A stretch of 64,000 nucleotides of DNA from Rattus norvegicus (Eukaryota; Chordata; Mammalia; Rodentia; Muridae), in the NCBI RefSeq assembly GCF_036323735.1, contig NC_086034.1:40786439-40850438 (forward strand), written 5' to 3'. A program made the position numbers and the translations under genes. Under the pieces are notes generated by a model. The model was not told the origin of the DNA and did no database searches. It saw only the letters and a program-made list of their open reading frames with translations. Of the stretch, positions 34,184 to 43,480 are shown piece after piece; positions within the stretch are counted from its first letter, which is position 1; the number at the start of each line of letters is the position of its first letter.

Positions 34184-35144
34184 ATGGGAAACTCACACTG
34201 CACCCCGCTCCTGTCAGCTCTTCAGGAGCTTCTTGGTTAGCGTAAGCTTAAAATTGAAAAGAAAATCCTGCTGAGTTGTCTTGATGAGTGTAACCGTTGT
34301 GTCCCGTGGTTTAGAGTGTCAGGGTCACTCACTTTGAGAGCATGGGAGAAGCTGGGAAAAGATCTGGATAAGGAGACTACAGTGGGCAAGCTTAAACCAG
34401 GGACAAGGCCGCTTTGGCGTATGATCCGTGCCTGCTTGGAAGATAAACGATGTGAAGAAGCTGTTAGGACAGGTCAGAGAATCCTTACAGAACAACAGGA
34501 GAGTATGTCAGAAGGAGAGAAAGTTTTGAAGGAAGGAAAGAAAAGAAAAGGAGGAAAAGAGGTAAAAGAAAAGGCAGAAAAGATCAAGGAGAGGATAGAC
34601 AAAGGCGAGAATAGTAATCAGGATCTAGGAACAAAAAAAAATTTATCCCTCATTAAATGCATTGACCTTGGAGATGTCTAGTGATTCAGAGTTTAGTGAT
34701 AGTGACTTAGCTGACCTTGAGGAGGAGGTAGCTCATTATGAGAAAGAGATTTATCATTCTGACTGGCCAAACACTTACGCTGTGCAGAAACAAGCCAAGG
34801 ACTTAAATAAGAAGGCAATTATGCCAACAGCACCTCCTGCACCACCGTATAACTTTCAAGGTAAAACAATGGTGAAGCCTGCAGGAAGTACTTCTTTTTG
34901 CCCGGAAGTATGGATAGAGTTAGGATTGAGTTTTCCAGTTTTTCTGGATGCAAACGGGCTGCAACATCATGAACCTGTTGACTTTAAGACAATAAAACAA
35001 TTAACAGAGTCAGTCAAAACCTATGGAGTCAACTCAGCTTTTGTTATCGCTCAAATTGAGGCTCTTGGCAGATATTGTCTCACCCCTGGAGACTGGGGGA
35101 GTTTAACCAGAGCCTGCCTCTCTCCGGCTATGGAGCAGGTGTAG
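34184..35144 (+). pseudogene. gag remnant (matrix and start of capsid region)
   Basis: An ATG at 34184 opens a gag-type frame with Gly as second residue, as in myristoylated matrix proteins. It is broken by TAG at codon 19 (34238-34240) and continues in the same frame to 34681. The frame then shifts: the following 160 codons (34662-35144) are in another register, next to an A9 run at about 34630-34639. This second part begins with acidic Ser/Asp repeats and contains a Pro-rich linker (TAPPAPPY). A capsid N-terminal-like segment follows, with GLSFPVF, a HEPVDFKTIKQL block and a TPGDW block. It ends at TAG 35142 after about the first third of capsid. The layout resembles IAP/betaretrovirus gag. 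Confidence 0.8.
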
Positions 35145-35300
35145 TGAAAGGAAACTTAATTTTATGGACACCGCTCTAGTGGCAGTGTGTTGGTTGATAG
35201 CCAACGTTAATTTTTGAAGCATAGTGTTTTATCTGTGCTTGTGCTCCCAGCCCACACAGTAGGGGGGAGCGAAACTAGCTGCGGAGCTGCTACAGCGAAC
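35145..35300 (+). other. Leader-like spacer between two gag starts
   Basis: About 155 bp without coding features separates the two gag starts. It could be a leader from a second element joined by recombination. Confidence 0.4.
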
Positions 35301-35672
35301 ATGGAGACTGCTCAGTCTCACCCAATTTTTCTGGCTCTTCAGGAGCTGTTTAAAAAAAGGCTTAGGATAAAAAGAAGCACTATAGAGAGATTTCTTAGTG
35401 AGTGCGATTGCCATTGCACCTTGGCTCGCTCTCTGAGAATCTCAAGGTGGACAGCTAAGAAAAGCTGGGAAAGATTTAAATTTTGCTTGGGAACAAGGAA
35501 CCTTAAAGGGACAGGCTACAGTAGAAATGCTACAGGAGGAACAATTTGAAAAGGCTGTGAGCGAGGTGGGGGAGGACTCTAAGGAAAACAAGAACAAGAA
35601 AGGAATTTATCCATCCCTCAAAGAACAAGGTCAAAAAAATAAAATAAAATTCCAGTTGCTAACTTTAGTGGC
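35301..35672 (+). pseudogene. Second gag matrix-like start
   Basis: An ATG at 35301 starts another matrix-like N-terminus. Its opening (LALQELFKKR, then a Ser/Glu/Cys block and WTAKKSWERF) parallels the first gag's SALQELL, ECNRC and LRAWEKL blocks at the same spacing, but the two differ at many positions. The frame shifts after about codon 55, and an alternative register continues with a Glu/Lys-rich segment to a stop near 35672. It is a diverged homologue and not a recent tandem copy. Confidence 0.65.
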
Positions 35673-37261
35673 CTGACCTTCAACTTTTGCTCACAGAAAG
35701 AGAGTGCTCATTAAGAGAAGTTCTTTCAGGGAGCCTGCCTTATCTGTTGGTTTTATTCCAAGAGAGGAGTCAGTCTCCAGCATTAAGTTATTTTTCTCAT
35801 TAGTCATCATTAACATGGAGAGTGCCTTTGATCCTATCCCCACAGCAGCCAGTTCCTGCCCCTGTGGTCAAAATGCCCCAGGTTGGGGGACAGAGAAGCC
35901 CCTCAGACTACAAAACTGCCAACAGCCAAAGGTAAAAGTTAAAACAGAGAACATTCCAGGCCCAAGCCTAACCAGATGTGTTTCAAATGCAGATGTTTCA
36001 TCAACTCTGACCAACTTTTACTCCGACAGGACGAGATAAAAATAATAAGGACCTGAAGATCCGATCCTTCTCCTGATTTAGTAGCTCTGTTCCAAGAACC
36101 AGGGGCCATAAAACCTTTTGGGCCTTATCTCCTGGAGCCATAAAAACAGGGACATATTGGGGTAGGATGGGCTAGAAAAGGCCTCGATGATTTGGGCTAG
36201 CATGAGTAAAACTTGTAATAAAAAAGAGACAAGGTAATGGTAAAGTGTTTTTGTATATACATTCTTTTAGAGTTATGTTTTAGTCTTTGGACCCTGATTA
36301 GAGACAGTTTACACCCTAGACATGAGAGAGAATGGGTTTGGGAAAAACAGTCCTCCCAGACTCTCCACAGATGCTTTGGAGAAAGAGAAAAACTTTCAGA
36401 GCTCTCCTGGGAACAGAAGCAAGGTAGGAGATGTCCTGCCTCTCTGCTGGCTCCTATTAGAGAAATGCTTATTTCTGGTTCTGAACTCCATAGATAAGAT
36501 ATCTGAGTCCTTTCAGTGGGACACCATCTAGTTTTTTCCCACTATGTCTATTGTCTGTCCTTGGTGCACCAAGCTGTCCATGTCTGTCAGTTTATGTCTG
36601 TGGTTTTTGTTTCTCATTGTTTAAATGTTTTATGTTTCATGTTCAAAAGAAAAAATGGTAAAAACTTTATCTGCCGGTCATTCACACCTTGATTTGGTCT
36701 TAACTCGTTTCTGAAAAGAGAACAAATGAATAAAAAGCAGTTTCAATCGGCCTTTGGAGCCCTGTACCTACAGCAAAGAGCCTAGGTTAGCTGGACAAGC
36801 TGCCCGGGGCAGAACATCTACAGGAGCTGATCTTAAAGGCGCCAACAGCTCCTCAGCTTCTTGGTATGGGAGCTGATGGCTGTTTCTCTTAGAAAAATCC
36901 CTGAGTTGTTATTAGACTTAACAGGTGACAAGGTGTTTCTTTTAAAATCACAGCTAGAAAAGCAAAAATGGTGCTTGGTCTAAATATTAAAGACATGTGT
37001 TAACCACTTCAATTTTGTTTCTGACTGGTTTTAAATGTATAAATATGTTCTACATGCCTTGGTCATAGATTATTGGCCTTTAAGTTATTGGATATGGTTA
37101 AAAAATTATAACATCTATAACAAGAAGTTGATATAAAACTGATAATTTATATAGAGTCATTCTAGACAATATGTGACATGAGCCAACCTAGAGAAACAGG
37201 TATAAATTGAGATAATATTTTTATAGAACTCTTATCCTAGAAGCCAGGCACCCCCAAATTA
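35673..37261 (+). pseudogene. Decayed provirus middle, possible NC and protease/dUTPase traces
   Basis: No frame longer than about 111 codons is convincing. A Pro/Gln-rich part and a Cys-containing patch at 35.85-36.06 kb could be the end of gag. At about 36720-36960 a frame contains TGADLKGA followed by a Leu-rich segment, which may be a dUTPase/protease remnant. I saw no YXDD-type reverse transcriptase motif, so the RT domain seems to be lost. Confidence 0.35.
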
Positions 37262-38165
37262 CAGAATGTAAAATTGTGTTGGAAGTTTTTAAAAGATTTC
37301 ATGATTCTTTCAATTTAATTTCTGATTCTGCTTATGTAGTTAACGCTGTGCGCTCACTTGAAATTACAGGGCCAATTAGGTTGACTAGTACTATATGTCA
37401 AATTCTTTTAGAATTACAAAAATTAATTTGGACCAAGAAAAAATAAGTTTTTCATACAACATATTCGAGCTCATACTAATTTGCCTGGTCCCATGGCCAG
37501 TTACAACGCTTTGGTGGATGCTAGTACTCGCAGAGAATTTATTTTTCATGCAGCTCCAGTTGATCTTGCTAGAGAATTTCATCAAAAGTTTCATGTTCCT
37601 GCTTTCACTCTTCAGCAAAAATTTAAAATCTCTAGAGCTACAGCTCGTGATGTAGTATTACGTTGCCAGAATTGTGTTCAGTTTCACCACCCTCCTCAGG
37701 TGGGAGTTAACCCTCATGGTCTGATTCCACTAAAACTCTGACAGATGGATGTCACACACATATCTCAATTTAGAAATTTAAAATATACACATGTTTCTGT
37801 TGATACCTATTCTGACATTATACATGCCACTCTGATGACTGGTGAAAAGGCTCGTAATGCCATTAGTCATTGCTTAGAGGCGTAGACAGCCTGGGGAAAG
37901 CCTGACAGCCTCAAGACAGACAACGGACCTGCCTACACTACAAAGTCTTTTCAGACATTTTGCCAAACAATACAGGTCAAACATATACAGGATTGCCATA
38001 CAATCCCCAAGGTCAAGGAATTGTAGAAAGAGCACATCGTACTTTAAAAGAGCTCTTACAAAAACAAAAAGGGGGAATTGCCTATGGCAAAACACCAAGA
38101 GAACAGTTGTCTTTAGCTCTTTTTACTCTAAACTTCTTAATTTTGGATATGCATGGCCGCTCTGC
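37262..38165 (+). pseudogene. pol remnant: RNase H end and integrase
   Basis: RNase H is marked by SDSAYVVNAV near 37320 and a HIRAHTNLPG segment near 37465. Integrase follows in a 37481-37741 frame with its zinc-binding H-H-C-C part (EFHQKFH and CQNCVQF). The catalytic core retains the first Asp (MDVTHI, 37745), the second Asp (TDNGPAY, about 37919) and the Glu (GIVERAH, about 38028). Two stops (37739-37741 and 37883-37885) and a frameshift at about 37975-37990 separate these parts, so no active enzyme can be made. Homology breaks off near 38165 at the junction with env. Confidence 0.85.
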
Positions 38166-38781
38166 TGCGGATCACCATGCTGCTACTAAACCTATGACTA
38201 TTCAAATACAGACAGCTGAGACTATCAATCAGATTGTAGACAGAACCGCAGTGGCATTAGAGATACAAGAAGAATTTAATGCCCACTTGGCATCTGGCTT
38301 TCTATTAGCTAACCAACAAATAGATTTGATTCAAGAACAAATTGAGGCATTATATCATATGACGCAGCTGTCCTGCGTTTCCTCTCTTAGAGGCTTATGT
38401 GTTATTCCATTGCAAGCTAACTTTTCTCAGTATTTTCAACAGAGCAAAGAAATCTCAAATTATTTGAAAGGAAACTGGTCCATGGAAGCGGAACAATTAT
38501 CGAGACAATTGCTGATTGCTGTCCTTAACAACACCAGAATGGAACCCATCACGTTTGGAGATTTCACCTCGTGGATCACTAATGCTTTCTCATTTTTTAA
38601 AGATTGGGCTGGCATGTTTGCCTGGGGGGCCATTGTCCTCTTGGGATGTGGAGTATGTCTATGGCTTTTTTGCCGTTTAAAACGAGAGCATGCCAGACAC
38701 AAAGCGATTGTTTACCAAGCTATGGCGGCCATTGAAAGCGGTGCTTCTCCCAGTGTATGGCTGGCCTCTCTGATAGATTGA
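37960..38781 (+). pseudogene. Open 273-codon frame: integrase tail fused to env TM
   Basis: The first about 68 codons are the integrase core end (PQGQGIVERAH and following). After codon about 70 the sequence changes to a betaretrovirus-like env transmembrane subunit. This part has a heptad-rich helix (IQEEFNAHLASGFLLANQQI), a CX6C loop (CVSSLRGLC), a second helix region and a Trp-rich membrane-proximal part. A hydrophobic anchor (about residues 218-238) and a basic cytoplasmic start (CRLKREHARHK) follow. The surface subunit, signal peptide and fusion peptide are absent, lost in the deletion that made the fusion. Without a signal peptide or env-type start it is unlikely to be a working envelope protein. 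The frame is open, but no expression evidence can be read from sequence. Confidence 0.75.
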
Positions 38782-39235
38782 GAGTTCGCCCTAGATCATA
38801 TTTTGTCACTGTCATGTGAAGTCATTGTATCCAGAGACAGGCAACTTTCCTCAGGCTCGGACCAACCTAAGACAGGAGCCCGGTGGCGATAGGGTTAATT
38901 TCCAGTGACGGGTAAGGCCGAGTTTTTAGAGAGGAACGACCTAAGACAGGAGCAATGACGTGTATTGACGTGACACCCAGATCTAGACCAGTCATAGACA
39001 GAGGTGGCCTTGCCCTGTTTGAACATTCGGTCTGGTCCTATGCCCCTCTGCTCTGCTTCTCCCCTAATATTAAACACACACGTATAGCCCAGGACGGTGT
39101 GTTGTACATAAGTCATCTCTAGCCATTGGGGTGCAGTCCTAACTGCAAGAGTGGTTTGCCATGGCCGAGCTGGGCACTCTGTGAGGCATGTCTGACCTCT
39201 CTCCGACCACTACCTCCACCTAATGGGTTCATTTT
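38782..39235 (+). other. Provirus 3' non-coding region with a 14-bp direct repeat
   Basis: 'cctaagacaggagc' occurs at 38866-38879 and 38940-38953, 74 bp apart, within longer partial similarity. In several simple retroviruses and IAPs this region holds an RNA export element. Here that role is only a possibility. Confidence 0.55.
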
Positions 39236-39256
39236 AAAAAAAAAAAAAGAGGGAGA
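39236..39256 (+). promoter_or_regulatory. Polypurine tract
   Basis: Thirteen A followed by GAGGGAGA abuts the 3' LTR with no pyrimidine. This is the plus-strand primer site of reverse transcription. Confidence 0.93.
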
Positions 39257-39559
39257 TGTAGGGAGCGGCTAAAGATGGCGCCGACATCCGGTGGTCATTT
39301 GTGGTAAACACCTACAGCGCATGTGTTGGCAGACCCCCAGCACCTACAAGGCCAGGGTGATATTCATGCTAAATAGGTATTTCATGCTCCACCAATCCCC
39401 AGTGGACAAATTTACAGCCACAGCCTGTCTTGTATTTAAGGCGAGTGCCTTTGTTCCCCAGGGTCCCCGTACTATCAATTAGGTGTTCCTGCAATAAAGG
39501 CTGATTGAGAAGGATCCAACGGTGTTGCGTCTTCCTTGCCGGTCGAGGTGGGCGCGACA
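39257..39559 (+). promoter_or_regulatory. 3' LTR
   Basis: 303 bp, same length as the 5' LTR with four substitutions. AATAAA at 39493-39498 would supply the poly-A signal. Confidence 0.95.
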
Positions 39560-39565
39560 GCACTG
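39560..39565. repeat. 6-bp target duplication, right (GCACTG)
   Basis: Exact copy of 33364-33369. L1 3'UTR sequence resumes directly after it. Confidence 0.97.
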
Positions 39566-39735
39566 TAGGGGAATATCATTTTGGGAATGTTGGAAGGAAT
39601 GGGTGGGGATGGATAGATGGGGGAACACCCTCACTGAAAAAGAGGGAGGGGCTTGGGTAGGGAATTTAGGGATGGGAAACTGGGAAAGGAAATAATATTT
39701 GGAATCTCCCCCCAAAATTAAAAGAAAACATTGCT
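39566..39735 (+). mobile_element. Old L1 3' end, right part
   Basis: 'tgtaggggaatatcatttt' and a G-rich 3'UTR end with 'aaaattaaaagaaaacat' complete the L1 that starts at 32810. Confidence 0.85.
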
Positions 39736-40940
39736 GAAAGCTGTGCTATTACAGTATTAAAGGTATTAAACATCAGGAAAAATATTACTCAAAAAAGGTG
39801 TTTACTTCATCCCCCTGTGGAGAAATGGACTAATTTTGTTAATGAAACTTTTATATGGTCACATAATTGCATGTTCTATTCTTTCAAGTACCTGTACAAA
39901 CTAGACACTGTATTTGTTGTTTGTTTCTTAATCTTGATCACTGCCATAGAAAATGTAAATCCAAATGGAAATAAAAGGCCAGAGTGTAAGGAAACATGTA
40001 AACCATGAATATTATTTAATCTAAAACACTCAAAATGCACCCTAAAGAGAAACTCACACAGCATAATAAACTTGAACTATGAATTGATTTTTTCAATGAG
40101 TATTTATCACTTGCCATAATAAAAAAACTGCATGGGATATTGAATATAAAGAAATAAATGAAAGGGTTTGTCACATTGTTTTGGTTAAAAAGTGAACAAG
40201 AAAGGCACTTGAAAACACTTGGACACAGGCTACTCTCCAGCAAGCAGGATCCAAAAGCAGTAAAAGCAAAATAAATAAGCAAGGAGTGTGCAAATTCTCT
40301 GAGAAAGCCTGACAATTAACTCCATATTTGTCATGATAAAATGCTAGCACTAAGGGATTCTGACAAGGAATAAAAATGTGGTAATCTTAAAATTGTCAAA
40401 GCTTCCAACACAGAGACACAGTGGGGACCAATCTTAACACACGGTGTGGCTTAATCAGCAAACAGAAATGATCAGTTGCATTTTTGGATAGCAGGAATAT
40501 TCCACATTGTGTAAACTACTGACATAAACCTTCTTTATTTTTCCCAATCAAAAATAATCTACTAAAACTTTAGTTAAGTTTGAGTTACTTGATAAGTCCT
40601 TTTAAAAAATAGTATGAAATAGATTGTTTTTAAAGGATGAAGGAAGGTATGAAGATTACTTAATTAGTCCAGAATTTGGCATAAAAACATCAGGACTTGG
40701 ACTTGAGTTCAGAACACCAGAGTAAATATAAACAAGATATCATATCATACATCTGTTACCCTAGTAATCTTCCTCCAAGATGACATGGAGAGACAGGAAA
40801 ATGTTTAAAACTTATGGGCTAGCTAGCCTAACATATTCAAAAGTGAACAAGAAACCATGTATCCAACAAGGAGGAAGAAGTGGGGTAACAGCACAGGGTA
40901 ATCACAGACAGTCATGCACAGTCAGAACTCACATAAATTA
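39736..40940. other. No gene recognised
   Basis: AT-rich unassigned DNA. Frames are under 100 codons, and a hydrophobic minus-strand one (40016-40315) has no family features. Confidence 0.4.
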
Positions 40941-40942
40941 GC

Positions 40943-40943
40943 A

Positions 40944-41012
<69 letters not shown>

Positions 41013-41033
41013 GGAGGGAGGGGAGGGAAAGAG
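40943..41033. repeat. (CA)n then (GA)n microsatellite
   Basis: About nine CA units pass directly into about 25 GA units with two breaks. Confidence 0.95.
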
Positions 41034-41348
41034 AGAGGGAGAGATGAACACATACACATGGTTAATTTTAAAAGATAAAGTCTCCTTACTTTAAGGAAAA
41101 GGGTATAAACTTCCTTAATTAATTAATGTGGGTATTTTATTCTATATGATTTCTCCCATTAAATTTTTAATGACATCAGCACTGCATCAATGTATTAATA
41201 ACAACAAACATTTGAGCTTTATGAAATAACTAAAATGATGCCAAAATCAAGTAAAGGAAGTTAGTAACATTACCAAAAAATGACAGTCATCAATTTTATT
41301 TCTATCACAAAAACATACAATTTAACTGTTTTAAAAAGTTACTTATTC

Positions 41349-41365
41349 TATAGATAGATAGATAC

Positions 41366-41413
<48 letters not shown>

Positions 41414-41500
41414 ATAGATAGATGATAGATAGATAGATACATACATACATAGATACATAGATACATAGATACATAGATACATAGACAGACAGATAGAGAG
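41349..41500. repeat. (GATA)n/(CATA)n microsatellite
   Basis: About 150 bp of GATA with ACAT and GACA variants. Minus-strand Ile/Tyr/Leu/Ser frames across it are artefacts. Confidence 0.95.
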
Positions 41501-41556
41501 ATATGACTGACTGCATTTATATCTGTGTATCTTGTGCCAATCCAGTACATTCAGAG

Positions 41557-41698
41557 GTCAGAAGAGAGTGTCAGAATCCTTGCATCTGGAATTAAAGATA
41601 CTTGTGAGCCAACATGTAGGTACCATAAATTGAATCTCTGTCATTTGCAAGAGCAGCAAGTAATCTTAACCATTAAACTATATCCGTAGGCTTTCAAT
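41557..41698 (-). mobile_element. B3/B2-like SINE
   Basis: 'tgagccaacatgtaggtacc', 'aattgaatctctgtcatttg' and 'caagagcagcaagtaatctt' are the antisense of the B2/B3 tRNA-derived region. Confidence 0.75.
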
Positions 41699-42885
41699 TA
41701 AACTTTTACAATATGGCTTTAGAAGGAAATAAGTGAACGCATTTTGGAAAAGTCTATAAATCTTAACAAAGGTTAATAAATACGAACTGTATTTTCATTA
41801 TTTTTATCATGATTTTTATGATTACACTACTCCTCAGTACTTTGGTTAATGATATAAAAGTTCACCCTGAGCCATAATGTCATTCTTCAAAGAGATTTGA
41901 TGGCTGCTGCCTTACAAAAATAGAAAACATAGATGAATACTAGCAGGTATGATACCAAGGGCACAGGAAGCATTCAAACAATATAATCAAATCAGTAAGA
42001 AAAAAAATCATTCAATAGTGGATGGACTTTTGAAGGTCATGTTGAATCATACATTGCTTTATAAACCCCCCGAGCATTATAGAAGATGAGAAGCTGTTTT
42101 AAAATGAATCTCACCAGCTGAATACAAAACACATTAAAGACATAAAGAACATAAGGAACTAGGAACTGTACTGAGAAGACCAGAGATGAAACACAGAGCA
42201 GAAAGTAGTGCTTGGGTTGTGTGGTCTTTCTTCCTCATCTGTGAGCAAGGAGCGATTTATTCTAGAAGAAGAGAAAGAGAAGTTCTATTCTCTTACCCTG
42301 ACAGTTATGAGAATGAAGCTTAAAAGGATTAAACAAGGTATTAGATTTTGCCAAAGATCTTGGTTGCATGCAGAGAAAAACTTTGAACTAAAATTCATCA
42401 GTATCCAAATGACCAATTAAACTAATTGACAAGGAAATTAATGACTAATTACAACAAACTGGGCAGCTTTCAATAATGAAAAACAGAAGTAAGTAATTCC
42501 GTATCTTTTCAATCAGTCATTACTGGAGGCCAGGGAGTCAAAGCTCTTGTATGATTGATTGGTACTTTCTCCACCAGCATTATTCAAGCTAGTTATATGG
42601 ATGAAATTTCCAGGGCATTGCTTACTTGCTTGGTTATATTCTATTACCCAAGTATGTGGTTTGTTCAGGACCTTCTTGTGATACTCTTATCCTTGTGTTC
42701 TTGGGGAAAACCAAAAGCAATGGCCATATGCAATAATGTTTCAGGGCCTATGCAAACTTTCTGACTAACAACACTAAAAAGGTAGCCCATTTCTTATATA
42801 TGTATATAGGCATACATATATTTACATATATTTTTTTATTGTAGAAGAGAGGGAATAGCTTTGAGTACCAAACAAAGTGAATTTA
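41699..42885. other. No gene recognised
   Basis: Unassigned. Two 69-70 codon frames (42208-42420 and 42555-42764) show no family features. Confidence 0.4.
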
Positions 42886-42887
42886 AA

Positions 42888-43480
42888 CTGCTTACTGCAA
42901 CACTGATGCAAATCAAAACCATTATGAGACGTCACTGTGTATACACTATTATGGACACACTAAAAATAGAGAGATGATGAGTGCAGGCAAAGACTTGGAG
43001 AAATGTAATCCCATAAGGAATGCTGGAAATAATGTGACATGGCTCAATGACTATTCAAAACTCTGCCAGCTAGTCAAATGATTAGCATATGTCCTTATGT
43101 AACCCAACAGTTCCACTCCTTAATTGGTATCCCAGAGAACTGTAACCTTAGGTCCATCCTGATGCTATTAGCATCTTTATTCATAATAATTAAAAGGTAA
43201 ATAAATTACAAGGATTTACCTACTGAAAAACAAGTAGGTAGAGTATGTAGTAGCCATGCTGCTTGCTAATAAGCAATAAATTAGATCATGGTAGAACTTT
43301 GATGATCCTTGAGAACATGCTAAGTTAACCCTTACATGGAACCACTCATTGTGGGATTCCATTTGTACAGTGTTCAAAGGAAGCAGGACCAGAAAGACTC
43401 TTCTTTCTTAGCCACTTGGAAGTGCATGGTCAGGAGGTAAAATGACACTTCTTAAGGTGATAATGGTCACGAAAAGTGGA
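42888..43480 (+). mobile_element. Ancient L1 (L1M-like) 3' part
   Basis: 'gcaaatcaaaaccattatga', 'agtgcaggcaaagacttgg' and 'cttatgtaacccaacagttc' follow the order of an ORF2 C-terminal region. Divergence is far higher than in the rat L1 copies elsewhere in the window. Confidence 0.7.

Larger units (their letters stand above)
33370..39559 (+). mobile_element. ERVK (class II, IAP-like) provirus, defective
   Basis: The 6,190-bp element has all non-coding landmarks of a provirus: two 303-bp LTRs with TG...CA ends, a 6-bp duplication, a primer binding site just after the 5' LTR and a polypurine tract just before the 3' LTR. Coding content in order: a broken gag 5' half, a second gag-like start, weak traces that may be nucleocapsid or protease/dUTPase, RNase H and integrase with stops and a frameshift, then the env TM part. 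I see no reverse transcriptase active-site region; about 1.2 kb (36.05-37.26 kb) reads as non-coding. The LTRs are nearly identical, so the coding decay is older than the insertion itself. It cannot encode an infectious virus. Confidence 0.93.

Noticed and set aside
33588..34196. 202-codon minus-strand frame over the LTR and leader
   Set aside because: It runs antisense across the 5' LTR, primer site and gag leader, and has no family features. Antisense openness over 600 bp is not evidence enough.
35704..36039. Independent 111-codon gene inside the provirus
   Set aside because: It lies in the decayed gag-pol region and its composition fits a frameshifted gag end.
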